DNA from: Actinomycetes bacterium
GTDB lineage: Bacteria > Actinomycetota > CADDZG01 > JAHWKV01
Reading direction: 5' to 3'
DNA: 6,584 bases
Assembly (NCBI GenBank): GCA_029263035.1
Contig: JAJCYF010000022.1
Span: 1-6,584 of the forward strand
Made by a program: the position numbers and the translations under genes. Numbering within the stretch: the stretch's first letter is position 1; each line of letters starts with the position of its first letter. The notes beneath the pieces were generated by a model. That model was given only the letters and a program-made list of their open reading frames with translations, was not told the origin of the DNA and searched no databases. Positions 1 to 5,530 of the stretch are shown here, piece by piece.

Positions 1-636
1 ATCCGGAAGGCCGAGGTTTTCAGACGGATGCCCGGTTCGCTGCCAGGACCAGCCGGGGTCGGACCGTATCAGGACGAACTTGTTCTTCAGGTTGGTGTAG
101 GTCAGGTCCGCCTTGGATCCCGCGGCGACGTCGAACAAATACCAGTTGGGGGCGTCGGTCGTGTCGTTTGCGGAGTTTGAGTCGACGCTGTTGATGATCT
201 TCCAGAACTCGTCCGTGAACTCGCCGCTCGCCGTGCCGCCGGTGTTGGCGACCATCACCAGCACGAACTCGGTGGGGTGTTGCTGCAGCCAGGCCACCAT
301 CTCGGCATAAACGTTGACGGTGTCTGAACGAGCCGGATCCGTGGTGCCGTACCAGGAGGGTTTAAAAGTGGCCCATTGGAAGCCGCCGTGGTAGATGTCG
401 TAGCCGGTGAAGCCATTTGAATCACGGTTGTCGTCGTTGTTGTAGTTCAGCCTGAGGTCCAGGAACCGGATTCCATTGTCGAGCTGCTCGGTGATGCTCC
501 ACTCCTGGCACTTGTCGTCCCAGGCGGTGTGGTTCCACTTTGCGCTTGAATCGTGGGTGCCCGGGATGCTCATCTCCCACAGGGGAGTGTTGGGTTGTGC
601 GGAGTACTTCGTGCCCTGCCAGATGTTCGCTGTCAT
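1..636 (-). CDS. PI-PLC X-domain phosphodiesterase, C-terminus cut off by window edge
   Basis: The 212 visible codons read as a phosphatidylinositol-specific phospholipase C X domain, a TIM-barrel enzyme that cleaves phosphoinositide-type head groups through a cyclic phosphodiester. Visible signatures are SIPGTHDS (His28, Asp29 as general base and its partner), CQEWSITEQL, GIRFLDLRL (Asp60, Arg62) and YHGG (His83, the general acid). An Arg in the DLR position is the hallmark of the Ca-independent Bacillus-type enzymes, in contrast to the Ca-dependent eukaryotic type. About 20 residues separate Arg62 and His83, somewhat more than in the Bacillus enzyme as I recall it. Start: ATG at 636 is preceded immediately by an in-frame TAG and by GGAGGAAG at 647-654, so no longer N-terminus is possible. 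There is no signal peptide, which is unusual for bacterial PI-PLCs. It lies in its own unit beyond the hairpin at 763-793. The true substrate is not knowable from sequence; the family call is solid. Confidence 0.9.
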   Translation of the reverse strand, partial: MTANIWQGTKYSAQPNTPLWEMSIPGTHDSSAKWNHTAWDDKCQEWSITEQLDNGIRFLDLRLNYNNDDNRDSNGFTGYDIYHGGFQWATFKPSWYGTTDPARSDTVNVYAEMVAWLQQHPTEFVLVMVANTGGTASGEFTDEFWKIINSVDSNSANDTTDAPNWYLFDVAAGSKADLTYTNLKNKFVLIRSDPGWSWQRTGHPSENLGLPD

Positions 637-646
637 CTACGGTTTT

Positions 647-654
647 CTTCCTCC
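647..654 (-). promoter_or_regulatory. Ribosome binding site of the PI-PLC gene
   Basis: GGAGGAAG on the minus strand, 10 bases before the ATG at 636. It supports this start, and with the in-frame TAG directly before the ATG it excludes a hidden signal peptide. Confidence 0.75.
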
Positions 655-657
655 AAT

Positions 658-673
658 GGCCGGTGCGCCGGCC
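658..673 (-). other. Small inverted repeat just upstream of the PI-PLC ribosome binding site
   Basis: GGCCGG (658-663) and CCGGCC (668-673) are perfect inverted repeats around a 4-base loop. The hairpin would form in the 5' leader only three bases from the Shine-Dalgarno sequence. It may affect ribosome access, or it may be a chance GC palindrome. Confidence 0.35.
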
Positions 674-685
674 GTGCGGAGTCCT

Positions 686-714
686 AGAAGACGCCTCCCG
701 GATCGCAATGTCAA
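686..714 (-). promoter_or_regulatory. Possible promoter of the PI-PLC gene
   Basis: A perfect TTGACA -35 hexamer lies at 709-714 on the minus strand, between the upstream terminator hairpin and the PI-PLC gene. At 17-base spacing the -10 would be TCTTCT (686-691), a poor match. The position is right for a promoter of this gene, but the weak -10 makes it only a candidate. Confidence 0.3.
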
Positions 715-762
715 TAACTCAATTCGATGTGTGGGCGACCGCTGCGGAGCCACGCGGGCATG

Positions 763-793
763 CCGGGGGGCCGGCTTGAAGCCGGCCCCCCGG
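763..793 (-). terminator. GC-rich terminator-like hairpin after the cell-wall gene run
   Basis: CCGGGGGGCCGGC (763-775) and GCCGGCCCCCCGG (781-793) are perfectly complementary. With the T776-A780 pair the stem is 14 bp around a 3-base loop. It begins 13 bases past the stop codon of the PGBD/AMIN-like gene. No T-run follows on the minus strand, so it is not a canonical intrinsic terminator; U-tract-less hairpins are often proposed as terminators in high-GC actinobacteria. It separates the six-gene run from the PI-PLC gene. Confidence 0.6.
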
Positions 794-806
794 GTTCCCG
801 GTTTGG

Positions 807-1655
807 TTACCCAGCCGCGATGTCCAGAACCACCCGCTGGGGATCTTCAAGCCGGTGAACCTGGAAGGGCACCGTGTCGTCGACGCCCACGAAGAAGGTG
901 TGGTGACCCTCGTAGATCGTGTCCTCCACCATCTCGACCAGCGGTCCCTGACCCTGTGGTCGAATCCGCTCGGGACCGTCCCAGGACTCGATGCCTTCGG
1001 GCGCGTCCGGCGGCAGACTGATGTTGGTCAGGTTCACCGCAAGGACGGCCTGACCGTCGACCTCGATGGGCAGGCCCGAGCCGGCCGCCCGCGCCTCGTC
1101 GACGTAGCGAACGTTCCAACCGGCCTGACCTTCTCCGGCGATCTCAAAGACCACTCGGTCGAACCCGTCGTGGCGGCCGGCTCGCACGTCGGTCACCGAC
1201 ACCATGGGTGCCTGCGCCTCTCCTTCATCGGGATCGGTGTTGAGGTTGGGCGATAGGACCTCATCGGCAGAGAGGCCGCCGTCGCCGTTGTCGTCCGCAG
1301 GAGGCGGGGTGGCTGGGCCGAGGGCGGCCACCATGGCTCCCCGCGTCTGGGGACCGACGATTCCGTCGACCGCAATGTTGCGCGCCCGCTGAAAGCCCAG
1401 GGTGGCGGTCCGGGTGATCGGCCCGTAGATGCCGTCCACGGCCAGCCGCACGTCGTCGGCCCGGCCGGCGTCGAGCCAGTGGTTGATCGCCCGCTGCCAG
1501 TCGGCAACGTCCTGGCCGCGGGTCCAGGTGAACAGCAGACGCCCCTCCCGGATACTGTCGGTGATCTGGTGGGTTTGGGCAAGCGCCGGTGCCGGCGCAA
1601 CCATCAGCAGCATCGCGGTGAGAATTGCGCTGATCCAGCTCGTTGGCTTGTTCAT
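807..1655 (-). CDS. Secreted peptidoglycan-binding protein with PGBD and AMIN-like domains
   Basis: A 282-residue exported protein that probably binds cell wall and has no visible catalytic domain. Residues 1-26 are a Sec signal peptide ending ALA before Gln27. Residues 42-112 are a peptidoglycan-binding domain (PF01471 type) with two half-repeats, VDGIYGPIT and VDGIVGPQT. A Pro/Asp-rich linker (113-150) holds a perfect EF-hand calcium loop, DDNGDGGLSADE (121-132). Residues 152-281 look like the actinobacterial AMIN-like domain, a beta-rich module with an internal VVFEIAG strand and the ending RVVLDIA. GGAGGTG at 1661-1667, five bases before the ATG, fixes the start. It follows the L,D-transpeptidase gene by 51 bases and its PGBD is closely similar to that enzyme's first PGBD, so it is probably co-transcribed and may act on the same wall sites. 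The AMIN-like assignment is by pattern and is less certain than the PGBD. Confidence 0.85.
   Translation of the reverse strand: MNKPTSWISAILTAMLLMVAPAPALAQTHQITDSIREGRLLFTWTRGQDVADWQRAINHWLDAGRADDVRLAVDGIYGPITRTATLGFQRARNIAVDGIVGPQTRGAMVAALGPATPPPADDNGDGGLSADEVLSPNLNTDPDEGEAQAPMVSVTDVRAGRHDGFDRVVFEIAGEGQAGWNVRYVDEARAAGSGLPIEVDGQAVLAVNLTNISLPPDAPEGIESWDGPERIRPQGQGPLVEMVEDTIYEGHHTFFVGVDDTVPFQVHRLEDPQRVVLDIAAG
1260..1295 (-). other. EF-hand-type calcium loop codons in the PGBD/AMIN-like gene
   Basis: Residues 121-132 match the 12-residue EF-hand loop at each key position: Asp1, Asn3, Asp5, Gly6, Leu8, Ser9 and Glu12. The preceding residues are proline-rich, so the usual entering helix is missing and this is a single loop, comparable to dockerin or extracellular Ca-binding loops. 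Calcium binding is inferred. Confidence 0.55.
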
Positions 1656-1706
1656 GCAATCACCTCCGTGGGTTCTTGTTGGTTGGCTTGGCTGCTCGCC
1701 GGCGGG

Positions 1707-2648
1707 TCAGTAGACCAGCACGGGAGTGCCGATCGGCAGCCTGGGCCATAGGTAGTCCATCGCCGCCATGCTGACCCGCACGCAGCCGTGCGAGGCGGGG
1801 TAGGAGGGGACCCTGTGGTAGCCGTGGATTGCGATTCCGTCCGTGTGGAAGTACTTCGGCCGGTAGAGGCGGCCGAGGTGTGACTCCCGCCATCCGTTGA
1901 TCTGCCGGTAGATGTCCCACCGGCCGCTGGGGGTGTCGGCCACGTACTGCCGCCCCTCGGATGTGTACTGCTCATTGGTGCCGGTCGACGTGTTCCAGAT
2001 ATTGCTCACCTGACCGTCGACCACCGTGACGAGCACCTGAACCGGTTTGTTGATCTCCACGATTAGTCCCGGCTCGCTGCTTCGCAGCTCCACCGGCTTG
2101 GGGTTGGCCAGGGCATCACGCGTCGAAGCGGTGACCCTGCCGTCCGGCTCCAGGCCGTTGACCTTTTGGAAGGCCGTCACGGCCTGCGTCGTCAGAGTTC
2201 CGTAGATTCCGTCGATCGGCCCCACCCAGTAGCGCATGGTCTGCAGCCGGGACTGGATTTCCCGCACCTGCGGGCCGCTGTCGCCCTTTTGGAGCACCTC
2301 GCCGCCCGGGCTGCCACCGGAGCCCGGCGGCAGGTTGCCCCCACCGGCCAGAGCCTGCTGCATCGCCTGACGGGTCTGGGGACCGACGATCCCGTCCACC
2401 TGAATCCCTGCGGTGCGCTGGAAATCGCGGGTTGCGCCGGCGGTGATGGGGCCGAAGATTCCGTCGACCGCGATGTCGTCGTCCCGTACCTGGTTCAGTT
2501 GTTCCTGCCATTCGGCGACCTCCGCACCGCGTATCCAGCGGTACAGCAGGGTCTGACCGTGCGCCGGCTCCGGAGTGACCACTACCAGGGTCATTGCCAG
2601 AACCATAAGCAGCAGGATGGTCATCTGGGATCGAAACGATCGAGTCAT
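1707..2648 (-). CDS. L,D-transpeptidase (YkuD) with two peptidoglycan-binding domains
   Basis: A 313-residue exported enzyme expected to form 3-3 peptidoglycan cross-links or attach proteins to the wall. Residues 1-31 are a signal peptide ending AHG before Gln32. PGBD 1 spans about 44-100 (VDGIFGPIT, VDGIVGPQT). A Gly/Pro linker (101-116) follows, then PGBD 2 at about 117-181 (LQKGDSGPQVREIQSRL, IDGIYGTLT). The YkuD catalytic domain fills 193-313, with the signature HGYHRVP...SHGCVRVS: His275, His287, catalytic Cys289 and Arg291. All catalytic residues are present. A longer reading from ATG 2684 adds 12 residues but has no ribosome site; AGGAGGAG at 2651-2658 points to ATG 2648, which also leaves a normal signal peptide. 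It sits 63 bases after the PsbP-like lipoprotein gene and 51 before the PGBD/AMIN-like gene, consistent with an operon. It lacks the Ig-like domains of mycobacterial Ldt enzymes. Confidence 0.93.
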   Translation of the reverse strand: MTRSFRSQMTILLLMVLAMTLVVVTPEPAHGQTLLYRWIRGAEVAEWQEQLNQVRDDDIAVDGIFGPITAGATRDFQRTAGIQVDGIVGPQTRQAMQQALAGGGNLPPGSGGSPGGEVLQKGDSGPQVREIQSRLQTMRYWVGPIDGIYGTLTTQAVTAFQKVNGLEPDGRVTASTRDALANPKPVELRSSEPGLIVEINKPVQVLVTVVDGQVSNIWNTSTGTNEQYTSEGRQYVADTPSGRWDIYRQINGWRESHLGRLYRPKYFHTDGIAIHGYHRVPSYPASHGCVRVSMAAMDYLWPRLPIGTPVLVY

Positions 2649-2650
2649 AT

Positions 2651-2658
2651 CTCCTCCT
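2651..2658 (-). promoter_or_regulatory. Ribosome binding site that fixes the L,D-transpeptidase start
   Basis: AGGAGGAG lies two bases before ATG 2648 on the minus strand, the AGGAGG core four bases before it. The upstream in-frame ATG at 2684 has no such site, so the protein is 313 residues. Confidence 0.75.
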
Positions 2659-2711
2659 GTTCGGCGCGCGAATAGTGGAGTCATGGTTTTTCGATTACGG
2701 CGTCGGTACGG

Positions 2712-3344
2712 CTAGCTGTCGGGGAGCTCCAGGCGCTGGGCCATCTGGTCCAGAACCTGCCGGTTCCTCTCGTAGTCGTTGCCCTCCACCTGGTGGGTGG
2801 TCAGGGTGAGCGTGCGGTTCTCGTCCAGCAGGACAAACCAGCGGGTGCTCCGCAGTCCCTCCGGAAGCAGGGCATCGCCCGACGACTCGGTCTCCACGCG
2901 CAGGGCGTCCTGGCCGTCGATCAGCTGATCACGTTCGTCGAGCACCTCCCCGGCCCGGGCGTCGGGTCCGGCGATTGTCTCGAAATCAACCCGTTCAACG
3001 GAGAGCAGGGCGGCAGCCTCAAGGAACTCGCTGGCTTCGGGAACCTCGAAAGGCTCGGGATCGAACGCGCTGCATGCGGGCAGGGTCCCTGCGGAGTTGA
3101 CGTGCCAGCCCTCGGGATAGGAAACCTGGATGCCTTCGGGATGCTCACAGGTGGCCCAGGCGATGTCGTCGCCGTCCGGGCTCTGGGTCCCACCGGGCGA
3201 GGGCGAGGTGGCGCCGTCGGTCGGAGTGCCGTTGGTGACGGTCTCCTCCACCGGGTCGTCCACGTCCCCGTCGGCGCATGCAGCCGCCACCAGGGCAACT
3301 GCGGTGAGCATGCTCAACAAAATTCTTCGGAAGTTCAGGACCAT
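2712..3344 (-). CDS. Putative lipoprotein with PsbP/LpqN-like domain
   Basis: A 210-residue lipoprotein of unknown function. Residues 1-22 are a signal peptide (MVLNFRR then a hydrophobic stretch) ending AAA before Cys23, an acceptable though not ideal lipobox. A low-complexity Thr/Ser/Pro/Gly/Asp linker (24-60) tethers a folded domain (61-210). The domain has Cys66 and Cys91, a likely disulfide, and the segment VSYPEGWHV, which resembles the Y-P-x-G-W motif of PsbP/Mog1-fold proteins such as mycobacterial LpqN; strands such as RWFVLLDENRTLTLTTH follow. The fold assignment is tentative. The frame is open back to ATG 3506, but that would overlap the previous gene, bury the signal peptide and lack a ribosome site; AGGAGG at 3349-3354 selects ATG 3344. 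It sits between another lipoprotein gene (137-base gap) and the L,D-transpeptidase (63-base gap), suggesting a cell-envelope role. Confidence 0.75.
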   Translation of the reverse strand: MVLNFRRILLSMLTAVALVAAACADGDVDDPVEETVTNGTPTDGATSPSPGGTQSPDGDDIAWATCEHPEGIQVSYPEGWHVNSAGTLPACSAFDPEPFEVPEASEFLEAAALLSVERVDFETIAGPDARAGEVLDERDQLIDGQDALRVETESSGDALLPEGLRSTRWFVLLDENRTLTLTTHQVEGNDYERNRQVLDQMAQRLELPDS

Positions 3345-3348
3345 GATG

Positions 3349-3354
3349 CCTCCT
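3349..3354 (-). promoter_or_regulatory. Ribosome binding site that fixes the PsbP-like lipoprotein start
   Basis: AGGAGG on the minus strand, four bases before ATG 3344. It places the start directly before a lipoprotein signal peptide and rejects the 54-residue N-terminal extension. Confidence 0.75.
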
Positions 3355-3481
3355 GGTCGTCCGCGTTCATTTTCAGGCCGGCTGGCTCGGGCCACAGTTG
3401 GTACTTTCGTCAAAACGAGCCCGGCGAACCCCGAACTGTCGGCGTTGGAACAGTCAGGGGAGCGGGCCACAGGGCGGCCGG

Positions 3482-4123
3482 CTAGAGGTCCGTTTCCCTT
3501 AGCCACCAGGGAGTGGTCATCGCCTCGGCGCCCTCCTCGGCGGACAAAAAGCTGTGGCTGGAGTCGTTCACGAAGTAGTCCCAGAACTCGTCCTCGTACT
3601 GCTTATCCAGGATCTCAAAGTTCCCCTCGCGCTCCTGCTCTTTCAGGAAGTCGCGGTAGGCGTCTACCGGTTCCGGCCCGAACTGCTGAAAGATCACCCG
3701 CCCTCCGTACTGTTCGTAGAACGCCTGGTTGATCTTGAAGCTCGTGACCATTCCCTGGGCGACCTCCCGCTCGGCGGCCCGCATATCCGCTTCGGGTACT
3801 CCGTCGCTGGGTATCGGCATGGGCAACGATTCCTGCAACTGGTTGAACTTGACGATGAAGCCGTCCACCTCCGCGTCGGTCGCAGTGATCCGGTTGTCGG
3901 CAACGAACTTCTCACGCAGCGCTCCAAAGATGATTCCGTCGAGCCTGTCGGCGTCCTCCTTTGGGATGTCGTGGCCCAGAACGACGGCGATCGTGTCGGC
4001 TTTCGGGCTGGGCGCCGCCTCCGGTTCCGCGGAGCCGCAGGATGCGAGGACGGCCATCACAAGCACCACCGAAAAAGCCCGCCCGATCAATCGCATACCG
4101 GACCTATCGGCAGAAGCCTTCAT
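3482..4123 (-). CDS. Uncharacterised lipoprotein, SurA-N-like helical domain
   Basis: A 213-residue lipoprotein that I do not recognise with certainty. Residues 1-28 are a signal peptide with a canonical lipobox LASC (Cys29). After a short Ala/Pro linker, residues 43-95 (TIAVVLGHDIPKED..., ITATDAEVDGFI) resemble the N-terminal helical chaperone region of SurA-type proteins: a short strand, a helix, then the T-D-x-E-V-D helix start. No parvulin isomerase domain follows. The rest is helical, rich in aromatic and charged residues, with distinctive segments GGRVIFQQFGPEP, AYRDFLKEQE, EFWDYFVND and TPWWLRE, which look conserved. ATG 4123 overlaps the NERD stop as ATGA, so translation is probably coupled. 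ATG 4096 is an alternative start that still keeps the signal peptide. A periplasm-equivalent chaperone or envelope role is a guess from context. Confidence 0.7.
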   Translation of the reverse strand: MKASADRSGMRLIGRAFSVVLVMAVLASCGSAEPEAAPSPKADTIAVVLGHDIPKEDADRLDGIIFGALREKFVADNRITATDAEVDGFIVKFNQLQESLPMPIPSDGVPEADMRAAEREVAQGMVTSFKINQAFYEQYGGRVIFQQFGPEPVDAYRDFLKEQEREGNFEILDKQYEDEFWDYFVNDSSHSFLSAEEGAEAMTTPWWLRETDL

Positions 4124-4848
4124 TCCAGCACCTGCTTCGCCAGCACCACCAGGCGCTCGACCTCGTCGGTGGTTAGCTGATGTTTCGGTGAAGCGATGGC
4201 GGTAGCCAGGCCGTTTCCGGCACAGAAGTGGACACTTTTGATGGACGGTCTGGAGAACAGCCCGGTCGAAAGGCCTGCGCCCTGGAGGCAGACGATCGGA
4301 CTAACAGGCAGGCCCAGGGCTGCGGATGCTGCCTTGGCCTGGCCCCGGGCTTGAGTGACTACGGAATCCATCGATCGACCGGATCGGGTGGCCTTGCTGC
4401 CCGAAATCCGGACCGGTGAGGAGAAATTCTTTGTCTCCACCGTAAAGACCCCGGTCGGGCCGATCACCAGATGGTCGATGTTGGCTCGGGAGCCGGGCAT
4501 CCCAAGGTCGTGGAGACAGACGTAGGCTGCCGGAAGCTTGGCCAGCGCCCGTCCGGTGAGCACCTCGCCGTCGGCGCCTTTCCGCCATGCTTCGGTCGAT
4601 TTTCGGGCTCCCCAGAGATCCCTCGCCAGGCTTATGGCCACCATGCTTGCAAGGAAAAATGCCGTGATCTTGTCCGGCCCATAGTCCGGAAAAAGACGGT
4701 TCAACACCAGGAGAGTCAGGGCGAAAGTGAGGAACGGGAGCCCGGCGACGATTGCGATCTTTGCCCCAAACCTACGGTGGCGACGCTGTCGGTCGAGCCC
4801 GCTGCGGCGCACGTACTCTCGGCGTGCCGATCCTCCCGCTTGGCTCAT
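4120..4848 (-). CDS. Membrane-anchored NERD (nuclease-related) domain protein
   Basis: A 242-residue protein with a basic N-terminus (Arg9-Arg26), two predicted membrane helices (about 31-50 and 61-76) and a cytoplasmic NERD domain (PF08378) at about 86-200. Visible NERD motifs are WRKGADGE (Glu95), ANIDHLVIGPTGVFTVETKN (Asp125, Glu138, Lys140). These match the E...D...ExK pattern of PD-(D/E)XK nucleases, so the active site appears intact. Nuclease activity has not been shown for most of the family, and its role here is unknown. No Shine-Dalgarno sequence precedes ATG 4848; instead the ATG overlaps the TGA of a short upstream reading frame (4845-5051 frame). Its own stop overlaps the start of the next lipoprotein gene (ATGA at 4120-4123), implying coupled translation. 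No helicase, kinase or topoisomerase domain is fused to the NERD domain. Confidence 0.88.
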   Translation of the reverse strand: MSQAGGSARREYVRRSGLDRQRRHRRFGAKIAIVAGLPFLTFALTLLVLNRLFPDYGPDKITAFFLASMVAISLARDLWGARKSTEAWRKGADGEVLTGRALAKLPAAYVCLHDLGMPGSRANIDHLVIGPTGVFTVETKNFSSPVRISGSKATRSGRSMDSVVTQARGQAKAASAALGLPVSPIVCLQGAGLSTGLFSRPSIKSVHFCAGNGLATAIASPKHQLTTDEVERLVVLAKQVLE

Positions 4849-4959
4849 AAACTGGTAAACGACGGAGGGCCCACAAGCGGGACGGGTTCGCCGATCTTGT
4901 CATAGCGCCAGGCGGCGCCGGGTCTGCCCAACCTGAGCGTTAGCGGCGGCTCGGAAGGG

Positions 4960-5409
4960 TTAGACGTCCCTGCGGTAGGTATGCCCCAATCGATCCAGCT
5001 CATCCCCGGGGATCGCGTTCTGAATGGCGGTGAAAAGTTCGCTCTCTTCAAAGCGCACGTGTTCTTTCAGGATTTCGGCCAGTTGCTCCAGCGCTGCCGG
5101 GGAGATGTCACCGGTAGCCAGTTCCGCCTGCAGCCGGTGTGTCTGGTGGTACATCTCCAGGTGTGCGGCCAGGGCCCTTAGAACCAGCGCCCGCGCCTGG
5201 TCGCTTGCGAAAAACGTTGCGGGGAAGAAGAGCTCATGTTCCTCCCGCATGTTGCGAAGGCCCTTGCCCAGGTAAAAGCTGACGTAGTCGTCGCCTGCCA
5301 GCCGGCGGGCGGCCGCATCCTGGGTGGCTGCCTCCTGCATTCGGTTGGCGTGAGCCAGGAAGTGGTGATGATCGTGGGTGAGCGGGACTAACGCCTCGTG
5401 CCGGGTCAT
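4960..5409 (-). CDS. Hemerythrin-like (HHE) domain protein
   Basis: A 149-residue cytoplasmic protein that fits a four-helix-bundle hemerythrin domain (PF01814) carrying a di-iron site for oxygen, nitric oxide or redox sensing or iron handling. Candidate metal ligands are in THDHHHFLAHANRM (His12-His20), MREEHELFFPA (Glu57, His58), LAAHLEMYHQTH (His83, His88) and LKEHVRFEESELF (His117, Glu121); the exact set cannot be fixed by eye. The length is normal for a single-domain family member and no partner domain is fused. AGGAGG at 5415-5420, five bases before ATG 5409, gives the start. It is divergent from the BTAD regulator gene across 121 bases, and the NERD gene follows 111 bases downstream, so it may be the first gene of the run or a separate unit. 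It need not share a function with the envelope genes. Confidence 0.88.
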   Translation of the reverse strand: MTRHEALVPLTHDHHHFLAHANRMQEAATQDAAARRLAGDDYVSFYLGKGLRNMREEHELFFPATFFASDQARALVLRALAAHLEMYHQTHRLQAELATGDISPAALEQLAEILKEHVRFEESELFTAIQNAIPGDELDRLGHTYRRDV

Positions 5410-5515
5410 AAGTTCCTCCTCGGTAGCTGGCTTCCACCCTAGACGAACAAGACGCAGGCGGGGTTGGCGGACCGATTCGGCGTAACGCCCTGAACCGCAG
5501 GCCCGGTGGACGGAT

Positions 5516-5521
5516 TAAACT
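5516..5521 (+). promoter_or_regulatory. Possible -10 element of a leaderless BTAD regulator transcript
   Basis: TAAACT fits the actinobacterial -10 pattern TANNNT and ends nine bases before ATG 5531. There is no Shine-Dalgarno sequence in front of that ATG. Both facts suggest transcription starts at or next to the ATG. No convincing -35 was found. Confidence 0.35.
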
Positions 5522-5530
5522 CTTGCCCTC

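Noticed and set aside
476..1021. Plus-strand 181-residue open frame
   Set aside because: It crosses the PI-PLC start, the terminator hairpin and the end of the PGBD/AMIN-like gene on the opposite strand; its second half is low-complexity Arg/Pro.
3408..3413. TTGACG -35-like hexamer in the gap before the PsbP-like lipoprotein
   Set aside because: No acceptable -10 lies at 16-19 bases from it, so no promoter is called, although the 137-base gap could hold one.
2793..3485. Plus-strand 230-residue open frame
   Set aside because: It is antisense to the PsbP-like lipoprotein, which has a ribosome site, signal peptide and lipobox. The plus-strand product has no recognisable domain and is typical of GC-rich shadow frames.
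3345..3506. 54-residue N-terminal extension of the PsbP-like lipoprotein
   Set aside because: It would overlap the preceding lipoprotein gene, lacks a ribosome site and hides a signal peptide; AGGAGG at 3349-3354 supports ATG 3344.
3554..4180. Plus-strand 208-residue open frame
   Set aside because: It is antisense to the SurA-N-like lipoprotein and the NERD 3' end and has no domain or ribosome site.
4120..4848. Anti-phage defence system centred on the NERD gene
   Set aside because: NERD domains occur in some defence contexts, but no partner helicase, methylase, phage gene or mobile element is visible here, and the neighbours are envelope proteins.
4905..4918. 5-bp GCGCC/GGCGC stem between hemerythrin and NERD genes
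   Set aside because: It is too short and too expected in GC-rich DNA to call a terminator.
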